Assembly: GCA_934141615.1 (NCBI GenBank)
Contig: CAKPCM010000002.1
Coordinates: forward strand, 1-49,929
From: an uncultured Bacilli bacterium
GTDB lineage: Bacteria; Bacillota_I; Bacilli_A; RF39; UBA660
Length of the DNA stretch: 49,929 nucleotides
Direction of reading: 5' to 3'
Shown here: piece by piece, positions 43,389 to 49,929 of the stretch
Layout: every line of letters begins with the position of its first letter
Position numbering within the stretch: the stretch's first letter is position 1
Position numbers and translations under genes: made by a program
Notes under the pieces: generated by a model
Told to the model about the DNA's origin: nothing
The model's input: the letters and a program-made list of their open reading frames with translations, nothing else
Databases searched by the model: none

Positions 43389-43752
43389 GGGGCTGTTATT
43401 GGTTTCGACGGTAAGTATGAGGCTATGGTTGCAAGTGGAAGGTACTCCTTACGTACAAACAAAAAATAAATAACAACAATAATAATTATGCTTTCGCAGC
43501 TTGCGCTGCCTAGTCTCTAATAGAGAAAGCGCTTCTTTTAAAGTTTTACTCACGGACTTTTTAAGAGGCTCATTTTAGTGAGTTATATTATCTTGTTTGT
43601 TTAGGATAAGATAAAGAATTTTACTAAACTCGTTATTTGGTGGGTATGTTAGTTACCTTTATCATTTAATTAAATTTAATTACTAACTAAACTTGTAGAC
43701 GTCATAGAGTACTATTTATCGGACACGAGTTCAAATCTCGTCAGCTCCACCA
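43389..43752 (+). ncRNA. ssrA: Transfer-messenger RNA (tmRNA)
   Basis: tmRNA rescues stalled ribosomes and tags the unfinished protein. The 5' end GGGGCTG (43389-43395) pairs with CAGCTCC (43742-43748), followed by A and CCA. The D-loop-like TTGGTTTCGACGG and the T-arm ACGAGTTCAAATCTCGT are present, so the RNA is complete and unpermuted at about 364 bases. The tag frame ends at TAG 43511-43513. Its last codons read six Asn, then Tyr-Ala-Phe-Ala-Ala-Cys-Ala-Ala. The exact resume codon upstream is not certain. Pseudoknot stems fill the rest. Confidence 0.97.
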
Positions 43753-43753
43753 A

Positions 43754-43764
43754 ATTGATTGATA
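43754..43764 (+). repeat. 11-base direct repeat after tmRNA, copy 1
   Basis: ATTGATTGATA begins two bases after the tmRNA CCA end. The same 11 bases recur at 45159-45169. Both copies are followed by a TCGAA/TTCGAG hairpin and GTAATAA. They could be the ends of a former insertion at ssrA. Confidence 0.5.
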
Positions 43765-43802
43765 CTAAACTCGAACTTTTATAAATTCGAGAGTAATAAA
43801 TT

Positions 43803-43826
43803 ACTAACAGAAATGTTAGTTTTTTT
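43803..43826 (+). terminator. Terminator after ssrA
   Basis: ACTAACA (43803-43809) pairs with TGTTAGT (43814-43820) around GAAA, followed by seven T. An upstream hairpin (CTCGAA/TTCGAG, about 43770-43792) may help. Confidence 0.85.
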
Positions 43827-43854
43827 GTTATTTAAGAAAGGAAAGTGATTGAAT

Positions 43855-44393
43855 ATGACAATAGAAACTAAAGAACTTAAAATAAGTGAAGAATTAAAAA
43901 GAAATGTATATATGGTTTGTATGACTGATAAACCTAATACTACTATTTTAAATGGTAAAATGGTTATGAGAATAATGACTAATGTAAGTCAAAATGAAAT
44001 AGAAAAATGTTTTGAAAGAATAAAATTTGGTATGGTAGTTGCTATTAAGTCATGTCATATTCCTAATCGTTCATCTATGGGTTTTAAAAGGAAAAATAAA
44101 AAATTAGTTCCAGATTCACTTACAAAACATATTGTTGTTAGAGTATTTAATTTATATTTAGGTGGAAAGTTCATCAAACGATTACTAACATATTTAATAA
44201 AGATAAAGTTTTAGGTAAAACAAATTGGCATGACACTACAATCAAAAAAATATTATCAAATGAACTTTATAAAGGAGATTTTGTAAATGGTAAAAGAACA
44301 GATACTGAAAAATATACTATTTCTACAAGAAAATTAAAAAAAATTACTAAAAAACTAGATAATAGATTAGAAAAGCAAAATTATGTTTTTTAA
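43855..44393 (+). pseudogene. Broken large serine recombinase
   Basis: Relic of a site-specific serine recombinase. The first piece (43855-44214, about 120 residues) holds the end of the resolvase domain (MVMRIMTNVSQNEIEKCFER). The start of the Recombinase domain follows (IPNRSSMGFKRKNKKLVPDS, VVRVFNLYLGGK). A one-base frameshift at about 44169 moves the rest to another frame, which reads VHQTITNIFNKDKVLGKTNW, HDTTIKKILSNELYKGDF and stops at 44393. The catalytic Ser-containing N-terminus and the zinc and coiled-coil end are missing. A ribosome site (AAAGGAAAG) remains. It lies directly after ssrA, a common integration target. Confidence 0.85.
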
Positions 44394-44482
44394 TTTTAAA
44401 ACTTTCGTAATGAAAATAAAAGAAAAGCCTATCGCTACTTTTACTTGCAAGCAAAATGTACCACGGCCTTTATCTAATCTAA

Positions 44483-44995
44483 TTACCCAATTTTTGAATT
44501 TAAACAAATAAATCGTCTAGCAATTTTTTTGTATTTTTCATATATTTCTTTAGCATTTTGATTTTGAATTATTTCTTTAGTAAAATCATTATAAGAGTTT
44601 TTATCTTGTAGTAATTCTATCAAAAAACAAATTTTATCTGTTTCAGAAATATCGTTTAATTTTTCAAAATAATTAGTTAAAGTAGTAGTCCAAAAAGGAT
44701 CAACATTTGGATTGGTTATAAAGTTGATTATATCTAATAAGCTTATTTCAAATTTTTTAGGTTCTATTTTATATTCTTTACCTGTTTTTTCTTTTAATAA
44801 TTCTTCTAATGCTATTTTAGTTGAGTTTGTATTTACATTTTTGCTAGCATATAAATAATTTTTAATAATATAGTCAATTTGTTCTTCTTTTGAACTAAAA
44901 CAATAATGTTTCTTTAATTCCTCGTATTTTTTTTCTAATTCTTCAACTGATAAGTTTTTATACCATTTTTTTGCTAAACTTGGTGCAAATGCCAT
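44483..44995 (-). CDS. Unknown protein, 170 residues
   Basis: I do not recognise the family. The product starts MAFAPSLAKKWYKNLSVEEL and is helical, Lys- and Glu-rich and without signal peptide or membrane segment. On the minus strand it has a very good ribosome site (AAGGAGG, eight bases before ATG) and a TATAAT box at about 45025-45020, so it is probably expressed. The 90 bases after its stop contain an 18-base palindrome (TTTTGCTTGCAAGTAAAA) within a larger GGC/GCC stem, a possible terminator. It lies between the recombinase relic and the repeat copy at 45159, so it may be former cargo of an element. Confidence 0.65.
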   Translation of the reverse strand: MAFAPSLAKKWYKNLSVEELEKKYEELKKHYCFSSKEEQIDYIIKNYLYASKNVNTNSTKIALEELLKEKTGKEYKIEPKKFEISLLDIINFITNPNVDPFWTTTLTNYFEKLNDISETDKICFLIELLQDKNSYNDFTKEIIQNQNAKEIYEKYKKIARRFICLNSKIG

Positions 44996-45057
44996 AATTA
45001 TCTTCCTCCTTATATGATGATTATATCATTTTTTTTAATTTTTTATTGCTTAATATA

Positions 45058-45311
45058 TTGATTTTATCAAAAATGTGGTATGATTTAACCAGTTAGTAGT
45101 TATTACTACCTAGAAATTTGTGCCTAGTGGTTGTTTTACTTCCAACAAAAGGTGCTAGATTGATTGATAATCGAATAATTTCGAGGTAATAATAGAAAAC
45201 GACTTGTCAAAAAGTCGTTAAGGTAATGCTATAAGTAAAATGATGATAATGATTAAAGAAAAGATTAAAAAATATTTTTCACATTCCATCTGTAAATATG
45301 GGGGGTAGTAT
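45058..45311 (+). promoter_or_regulatory. Promoter and long structured leader of the EamA transporter gene
   Basis: An extended -10 box (TGG then TATGAT at 45079-45084) with TTGATT at 45058-45063 would start RNA near 45091. That leaves about 220 untranslated bases. The leader contains GTAGT/ACTAC (about 45095-45110), a CTAG- and TTGTT/AACAA-paired arm (45124-45158) and TCGAA/TTCGAG. A perfect AACGACTT/AAGTCGTT hairpin lies at about 45197-45219. There is no clear poly-T terminator. A G-rich ribosome site (GGGGGG) precedes the ATG. I could not match it to a known riboswitch or T-box. Confidence 0.45.
45159..45169 (+). repeat. 11-base direct repeat, copy 2
   Basis: Second copy of ATTGATTGATA found just after tmRNA at 43754. 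The two copies bracket the recombinase relic and the unknown minus-strand gene. Confidence 0.45.
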
Positions 45312-46178
45312 ATGAATAAGAGGGCAGCAGCGGTAATTTCTTCTATTTTTAATTCATTTTGTGATTTTACTTTAGATATTGCAGTAAATAAATATTCTGT
45401 TTATAAAGTATTATTATATACAAGTATAATTTCATTCATTTTTCAAGTTTTATATGCATTTTATGTTGGTATTTCTATAACAGTTCAAGCAATTCCTATT
45501 GTTTTAATTTATGGTTTGATTATATTATTAGGTTATCTATGTTATGTTAAGGCATTAGAGAATATACCAATAGGTCTTGCCGCTTTACTTGAAAATTTAG
45601 ATTTATTTATAATTTTAATAATTGATATATTATTTGGAAATTTAATTTTAACCCCAAAATTTATATTTTTATTCATATTGTTTATTATTTCTATTTTATG
45701 GTTTAGTCTAGAAACAAATAGAGTTAAAGATGAAATAAAGTTTAAGAAAATAAAATTTATAGGTGTTGTTTTTATATTATTATCTGTTTTATTTTATGGA
45801 ATTGAACCATATATAGTAAAGTATGCTAATATATTAGGTGCTAATGAGGTGGCTATTAACTTTGGTTATAGTGCATTTGCAATTCCATTTTTCTTTTTTA
45901 AAAGTAAAAAATTGGATGCATCAGCAACAGAAAATAATAATAAAAGATTTTTAATTTTAGTAGTTTTGATTGGTTTTTTTGAAGCTATTTATTATATATT
46001 TGGAACTATCGGTTATATTTATGAAACTCCAATTATAGTTAATATTATTCAAGAAATCAGAGTATTTTTATTAGTTATATTATCAGCAGTGTTTAAGACA
46101 GATAAAATGAATTTAAGAAAGGTAATTGCAATATTACTTGGTATGATTTCAATAACAGGAATTTATTTTATTAAATAA
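45312..46178 (+). CDS. EamA/DMT-family transporter
   Basis: Ten-helix drug/metabolite transporter of 288 residues. Two five-helix halves are visible: VSIFNSFCDF-like start to about 140, and KFIGVVFILLSVLFYGIEPY onward. The pattern KALENIPIGLAALLENLDLF in the first half and VNIIQEIRVFLLVILSAVFK in the second is typical of EamA repeats. It is very rich in Ile, Leu and Phe. The substrate cannot be inferred. It stands alone after a long leader that may sense the substrate. Confidence 0.85.
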   Translation: MNKRAAAVISSIFNSFCDFTLDIAVNKYSVYKVLLYTSIISFIFQVLYAFYVGISITVQAIPIVLIYGLIILLGYLCYVKALENIPIGLAALLENLDLFIILIIDILFGNLILTPKFIFLFILFIISILWFSLETNRVKDEIKFKKIKFIGVVFILLSVLFYGIEPYIVKYANILGANEVAINFGYSAFAIPFFFFKSKKLDASATENNNKRFLILVVLIGFFEAIYYIFGTIGYIYETPIIVNIIQEIRVFLLVILSAVFKTDKMNLRKVIAILLGMISITGIYFIK

Positions 46179-46250
46179 CAATTATTATATATAGTAAAAA
46201 AATTATAGATATCTAAGGTAATCGAATTATCCGAACCTTTGATTCGTTTT

Positions 46251-46279
46251 TTGACAATATCAATGAATTATGATATTAT
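46251..46279 (+). promoter_or_regulatory. Strong promoter of a short RNA
   Basis: TTGACA at 46251-46256, an exact 17-base spacer and TATTAT at 46274-46279, one of the best promoters in the window. The transcript would begin at about 46286. Confidence 0.7.
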
Positions 46280-46285
46280 TGGTAT

Positions 46286-46404
46286 GTAAGCAAGATTTCT
46301 TGCATAAAATAAAAAAGGGAACATTCAGTCCTCTTAAGTTGAATGTCTACCCTAAATACTTAAGCTAGACATTTAATTCGAATTGAATTAAGTGTCATTT
46401 TTTT
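46286..46404 (+). ncRNA. Compact RNA with H-type pseudoknot and terminator
   Basis: The transcript of about 115 bases contains GCAAG/CTTGC (46290-46303). A hairpin follows with outer stem AGGG/CCCT (46316-46319 with 46350-46353) and inner stem ACATTCA/TGAATGT (46321-46327 with 46340-46346). Its 12-base loop contains CTTAAGT (46333-46339), exactly complementary to ACTTAAG at 46358-46364, so an H-type pseudoknot can form. Four bases later a 12-pair terminator follows (46368-46379 with 46385-46396) with seven T. This is the layout of a riboswitch or small regulatory RNA. No intact gene follows; a Nudix relic does. Confidence 0.6.
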
Positions 46405-46611
46405 ATTACTATTATCATAATGATGAATAGAGATAAAATGATAGTAATGTAGCGAAGGACTTTTATAATAAAAGTATATTTATCAGTAAAATTATTTCAT
46501 TTTATTACAGCCCCTTAAATATTGCAAATACATATCAAAGACTGGTAATATATGATATGTTCTGTTTTATGGAACAATATATTGAATTTTCACAATGTGA
46601 TGATTAGCAGA

Positions 46612-46930
46612 GTATGGTGAACTACCTCGAGAAGCTGTAATTAGAGAAAGTAAAGTGGAAGTTGGTCTAGATATCATACCAACAAAAAGTAATACATGAA
46701 GATAGTAATTTAGACAAATTCAAAAATCTTGTTTATATTTATGTAAATTGAAATCAAAAGTTGATGATATAATTTTGTGAGAGGAAAAGCATTCAGAATA
46801 TAAATTTATTAACTCTTTAGAAGATTTAAAAAACGAAAAGATTTTGCCATTTCTTATAGAAGTATTTAATAATTTATATAAATATGGTATATTATATGTA
46901 GAGCTTATATTTTATTGGTCACTCTTTTAA
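46612..46930 (+). pseudogene. Remnant of a Nudix hydrolase
   Basis: The first piece reads YGELPREAVIRESKVEVGLDII (46612-46677), a Nudix box with REAVIRE and EVGL, and then runs into TGA and TAG. A second piece in another frame (about 46730-46930) reads LKSKVDDIIL, one in-frame TGA, then EEKHSEYKFINSLEDLKNEK and ILPFLIEVFNNLYKYG. That is the usual C-terminal half of such hydrolases. Several stops and frame changes make it non-functional. The N-terminal part has decayed beyond recognition upstream of about 46600. It was probably the gene once controlled by the preceding RNA. Confidence 0.75.
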
Positions 46931-47073
46931 ATATAAGTATTTAAAATTGATATCACCAAAATGATTTGGCAGAACTATAGTAAATTCAAATTTAATATGA
47001 AAATATTTTTAACTTATTTTTATAATTTTTTCCATTATTATATAACATATAATTATTTGAAAGGAGTGAAATC

Positions 47074-47094
47074 ATGGGAACAATTGAGGTTTAA
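47074..47094 (+). other. Six-codon mini-ORF with a strong ribosome site
   Basis: ATG at 47074 has AAAGGAG at ideal spacing and reads Met-Gly-Thr-Ile-Glu-Val-stop. If one base were added after Val the frame would continue as LSTNLAIIKNY to a stop. It is either a very short leader peptide before the terminator at 47125 or the start of a broken gene. Confidence 0.25.
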
Positions 47095-47124
47095 GTACGA
47101 ATTTAGCAATTATTAAAAATTATT

Positions 47125-47155
47125 AAGAAAGTCATTACATATTGACTTTCTTTTA
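47125..47155 (+). terminator. Terminator upstream of tetR, overlapping its promoter
   Basis: AAGAAAGTCA (47125-47134) pairs with TGACTTTCTT (47143-47152) and is followed by T and A. The right arm also forms the -35 box of the tetR promoter. Confidence 0.65.
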
Positions 47156-47202
47156 AATTAGTCATATACTATACTGGTATACCGAATTGGTGTAGTAGTA
47201 TA
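47142..47202 (+). promoter_or_regulatory. tetR promoter with palindromic operator
   Basis: TTGACT at 47142-47147, a 17-base spacer and TATACT at 47165-47170. An imperfect inverted repeat, TATACTGGTATACC (47170-47183) and GGTGTAGTAGTATA (47189-47202), has 11 of 14 positions matching around a five-base centre. It covers the transcription start and reaches the ribosome site. This fits a TetR dimer operator and autorepression. Confidence 0.7.
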
Positions 47203-47214
47203 TTGGAGGCGATT

Positions 47215-47778
47215 ATGAATAATATTAAAGGGGACATATTAAAATCATCCAGAGAACTATTTACCAATTATGGGTATAAAAAGGTTAGTATGGATGAAAT
47301 CGCAAAGGCATCTGGTGTAACAAAAAAGACGGTTTACTCCTATTTTAAAGATAAGGCAAGTTTGTTAAAAACACTTATTGATGAAGAAATGGCAAAAATG
47401 AAAAAAATCATAATTAGCCATTCAAATATCAATGATGAAAACTTCTTTGAAGAAGTTAACAAAACTTTATATGACTTACTTAAGTATAAGAGAGAAGCTA
47501 AATTGTTTGTTACTTTAACAAAAGAGGCCGACGAACTTAACACTATTTCTTCTAAAAATTCAATAGAAATGATTGATGATGCAATTTTAGGTTTTATAAA
47601 AGAACGTTTATCTTGGGCTATTGAAAAAGGATACGTAAAAAAATGTGATCCAGATTTATGTGCTTTTATAATCTATAAAGTGTATGTAGCAGTTATGTTT
47701 GAATGGGATAAAGAAATAGATGAAAATGAAGTTACTCAAAACGTAACACAAATATTAAAGGAAGGATTGTTTAATTAA
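47215..47778 (+). CDS. TetR-family transcriptional regulator
   Basis: One-component repressor of 187 residues. The N-terminal helix-turn-helix is typical: ILKSSRELFTNYGYKKVSMD then EIAKASGVTKKTVYSYFKDK (about 8-47). The C-terminal ligand and dimer domain is not assignable to a ligand. The start is ATG at 47215 with GGAGG five bases upstream; an in-frame TTG at 47203 lies before that site. The adjacent YhgE/Pip gene, 45 bases downstream in the same direction, is the probable target. The palindrome upstream suggests both genes are repressed together and induced by a small molecule or membrane stress. Confidence 0.92.
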   Translation: MNNIKGDILKSSRELFTNYGYKKVSMDEIAKASGVTKKTVYSYFKDKASLLKTLIDEEMAKMKKIIISHSNINDENFFEEVNKTLYDLLKYKREAKLFVTLTKEADELNTISSKNSIEMIDDAILGFIKERLSWAIEKGYVKKCDPDLCAFIIYKVYVAVMFEWDKEIDENEVTQNVTQILKEGLFN

Positions 47779-47823
47779 TTGTGATTAATTATAATTAATT
47801 GCATTTTGTGGGGGATGATAATT

Positions 47824-49851
47824 ATGAAAAACAAAAAAAACAAAAGTAAAAGCAATTGGTTTAGTTACGTAGTGGTAGCAGTAGTATTACTAATACCATT
47901 TATGTATAGTTTCTTCTATCTAAAAGCATATTGGGATCCATATGGACATATGGATGATATTCCAGTTGCAATAGTAAATGAAGATAAGACGGTAGATGGC
48001 CAAAATAAGGGTAAGGATTTAGTTAATTCTTTAAAGAAGAAAAATACCCTTGATATCAGTGTTGTAAATAAAAATAAAGCAGATAGTGGTCTTAAGAATA
48101 AGGATTATTATGCAGTTATTACAATTCCTAGTGATTTTACTAGTGACTTGTTAAGTGCAGAACAAAGCGATAAAACAGCTGCAACAATTACTTATTCACC
48201 TAACCAAAAATCTAACTATTTGGCATCTCAAATAATAAATAGAGTTGTATCCGAAGTTGAAAAACAAGTTAGATCTAACGTATCAAAAGAAGTTGTTAGT
48301 ACACTTACAGATAATCTAAATGGAGTACCTAAAAAGGTAGAAAAAATAGATGATGGTTTAAAACAAATATCTGATGGTACTAGTGAACTTAAAACAGGAG
48401 CTTATAAATTACAAGATGGAACAAGTACTTTAAGTTCAAAATATGCATTATTTAATAATGGTGTATCAAACGTTGGTAATGGAGCATTAACATTATCACA
48501 AAATATTAGTTTATTAGATAGTGGTCTTGGTAATTTACAATCTGGTGTTAATGATTTTGCATCAAAAACTACTAAGTTAGATGATTTAAAAACTGGAGTT
48601 ACTAAGTTGAAAACAGGAGAAGATAGTTTTGATTCAGGACTTAATACATATGTTAGTTCTGTTAACACTATTTTAAGTGAAGCTAAAACAAATCCTGCTA
48701 TATTAACGACTCCAATACTTACTTTAAAAGGTGCAACTTGTACAGCACAAAGTGGAATGTATGACCAAGCAAAATGTGCATACTTTACTCAAATAGTTAA
48801 TGCATATAAAATTAGTGATAACACTTATACAATGGTTGATTTGTTAGCTGATTCAGGTTCTAAATTAACAAGTTCAAGTGCTACCATTAAAGCAGGTGTA
48901 GATGAATTAGATACTAAAACAGATGAATTAAATAGTATTAAAGCAGGTGTTAATACATTAAAGACAAGCGTTGATACATTAAAGAATGGTTCATCAAAAC
49001 TTGCATCTGGTTCAAAACAATTAGTTAGTGGAACAAATACTTTATCTAGTAGTTCTAATGAAGTATTAAATGGTATTAATACATTAAATAGTGGAGCAAG
49101 CACTTTAGCTAGTGGAACAAGCACATTAAATGATGGTGTTAATACTGCTAAAAGTGAAGTATCAAATTCTATTAGTTCAACTAATAGCGAACTTAAAAAA
49201 TTAAATGGATTAGATGAATATACAGCAAATCCTGTTAAAGTAGAAGAAAAAGACGTAAATGAAGTTAGTGAATATGGTACTGCATTCTCTCCATTCTTTA
49301 TGTCAATAGCATTATGGGTTGGATCTCTTATGTTATTTATAATCCTTTACTATGATGCAAATGATAGATTTAAGAATTGTAGTCGTAATGCAGAAAACAA
49401 AGTAAAAAGAACTTTCTGTTACTTAGGACTTGCAACATTACAAGGTATAATCTTAGGAATATTATTACTTGTAGGATTAAAATTTAGTGTTACAAATTAC
49501 TTCTTATATTTTGCATCATTAATATTAGTTGCTTGGATGTTTGAAGCTATAATGGAATTTTTAATAGTTCACTTTGGAGACATTGGTAAGTTCTTAGCTC
49601 TAATCTTGTTAGTATTACAATTAGCAGCAGCAGGAGGAACCTTCCCAATCCAAACCGTTTATACAGGATTCCAAAAATTATTTAACGTACTTCCAATGAA
49701 ATATTCAATAGATTTATTTAAGGAAGCATTAATTAGCATAGAAGGTGGCTTACTTTCTAAAGCACTAATAGTAATAATAATAATATTTGTGGTATTATTC
49801 GTTATAAATATATTAAAAGATATAAGATTACAAAAAAAGGCTAGTAAATAA
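47824..49851 (+). CDS. YhgE/Pip-family membrane protein
   Basis: 675 residues; the start at ATG 47824 is set by GGGGGATGAT. One membrane helix (about 10-28, VVVAVVLLIPFMYSFFYL) is followed by the YhgE N-terminal signature WDPYGHMDDIPVAIVNEDK. An extracellular stretch (about 175-455) then carries many 7- to 11-residue repeats of the type LxxGxxxLxxG (SDGTSELKTGAYKLQDGTST, SSKLASGSKQLVSGTNTLSS). Five C-terminal helices follow (from SIALWVGSLMLFIILYY to LIVIIIIFVVLFVINIL) and resemble ABC-2 permeases. Relatives include the phage receptor Pip and parts of export systems. Pairing with TetR points to an exporter or envelope stress function. Confidence 0.9.
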   Translation: MKNKKNKSKSNWFSYVVVAVVLLIPFMYSFFYLKAYWDPYGHMDDIPVAIVNEDKTVDGQNKGKDLVNSLKKKNTLDISVVNKNKADSGLKNKDYYAVITIPSDFTSDLLSAEQSDKTAATITYSPNQKSNYLASQIINRVVSEVEKQVRSNVSKEVVSTLTDNLNGVPKKVEKIDDGLKQISDGTSELKTGAYKLQDGTSTLSSKYALFNNGVSNVGNGALTLSQNISLLDSGLGNLQSGVNDFASKTTKLDDLKTGVTKLKTGEDSFDSGLNTYVSSVNTILSEAKTNPAILTTPILTLKGATCTAQSGMYDQAKCAYFTQIVNAYKISDNTYTMVDLLADSGSKLTSSSATIKAGVDELDTKTDELNSIKAGVNTLKTSVDTLKNGSSKLASGSKQLVSGTNTLSSSSNEVLNGINTLNSGASTLASGTSTLNDGVNTAKSEVSNSISSTNSELKKLNGLDEYTANPVKVEEKDVNEVSEYGTAFSPFFMSIALWVGSLMLFIILYYDANDRFKNCSRNAENKVKRTFCYLGLATLQGIILGILLLVGLKFSVTNYFLYFASLILVAWMFEAIMEFLIVHFGDIGKFLALILLVLQLAAAGGTFPIQTVYTGFQKLFNVLPMKYSIDLFKEALISIEGGLLSKALIVIIIIFVVLFVINILKDIRLQKKASK

Positions 49852-49873
49852 GGAGACTGCTGAAAAAGTATAC

Positions 49874-49909
49874 AAAGATTACTGTAGACTATATCAGTAG
49901 TCTTTTTAA
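49874..49909 (+). terminator. Terminator after the YhgE/Pip gene
   Basis: AAAGATTACTG (49874-49884) pairs with CAGTAGTCTTT (49895-49905) with one G-U pair, followed by T. A TATAAT at 49915-49920 may belong to the next unit, which is cut off. Confidence 0.8.
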
Positions 49910-49929
49910 TTTGATATAATGAATATGTA

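Noticed and set aside
45090..45240. EamA leader as a T-box or guanidine-I riboswitch
   Set aside because: I found neither the T-box sequence with its antiterminator bulge nor the conserved guanidine-I core. It is left as unassigned structure.
45299..45305. Six-G run before the EamA gene as a second phase-variable tract
   Set aside because: It is short and acts as the ribosome site seven bases before the ATG, so its presence is explained.
46770..46790. In-frame TGA in the Nudix remnant as a sign that TGA encodes Trp
   Set aside because: Housekeeping genes here use TGG for Trp, and TGA ends the phosphodiesterase gene at 20618. The remnant also has TAG and frame changes, so it is decayed.
48350..49150. 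Many short similar DNA units in the YhgE/Pip gene as a CRISPR-like or satellite array
   Set aside because: They keep the reading frame and encode LxxG-type protein repeats. Spacing and sequence vary, and no spacers of fixed length exist.

Overview
The window comes from a very AT-rich, low-GC Gram-positive bacterium. Gene content and order are those of Bacillota, class Bacilli: rplA-rplJ-rplL-ybxB-rpoB-rpoC, tilS-ftsH, ywiB-argS-rpoE, prfA-prmC-spoIIR-mntP, fba-murA-rpmE, rpsL-rpsG-fusA-tuf, and eno-secG-rnr-smpB-ssrA. A delta subunit of RNA polymerase (rpoE) and the sporulation signalling gene spoIIR support this. TGG encodes Trp and TGA is a stop, so the genetic code is standard. I cannot name a species; an uncultured gut-type lineage near Erysipelotrichales/RF39 is a guess.

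Layout. 1-9.9 kb: ribosomal stalk genes with an L10 leader, an RsmC-like methyltransferase and the beta and beta' RNA polymerase subunits. 9.9-15.7 kb: an unknown small protein, TilS, FtsH, and a convergent class A penicillin-binding protein. 15.9-22.5 kb: DUF1934 protein, ArgS, RpoE, RF1, an alkaline-phosphatase-fold enzyme, PrmC, SpoIIR and MntP. 22.5-27.4 kb: an unknown doubly anchored surface protein, class II aldolase, MurA, a 57-residue protein, an SGNH hydrolase and L31. 27.4-33.2 kb: the str operon (S12, S7, EF-G, EF-Tu) and a FemABX-type enzyme on the other strand. 33.3-43.75 kb: enolase, a giant sigma-70-like protein with an unknown partner gene, SecG, RNase R, a CapA-like protein, SmpB, an NAGPA-type protein and tmRNA. 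43.75-47.1 kb: a decayed accessory zone after tmRNA (broken serine recombinase, unknown gene, EamA transporter with a long leader, a short structured RNA, a Nudix relic). 47.1 kb to the end: a TetR regulator with a palindromic operator and a YhgE/Pip membrane protein.

The most unusual locus is 34.5-37.9 kb, between eno and secG, which lie close together in related genomes. A 731-residue sigma-70-like protein keeps canonical -10 and -35 recognition motifs. Its region 4.1 is replaced or interrupted by about 150 residues carrying a duplicated motif, and it has a 270-residue C-terminal extension. It is followed at once by an unknown 342-residue protein. Its best promoter has an unbroken run of ten G between the -35 and -10 boxes, in a genome where G runs are rare. 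Gain or loss of single G would change the spacer length, so this looks like a phase-variable switch acting on a transcription initiation factor.

Other points of note are a Rho_N/SAP-like module fused to the C-terminus of FtsH, with no rho in its usual place between murA and rpmE; two genes whose only well-placed start codon is ATT (the PBP and mntP); a compact RNA at 46.3 kb with an H-type pseudoknot followed by a terminator; and two intergenic elements where the right arm of a terminator also supplies the -35 box of the next promoter.
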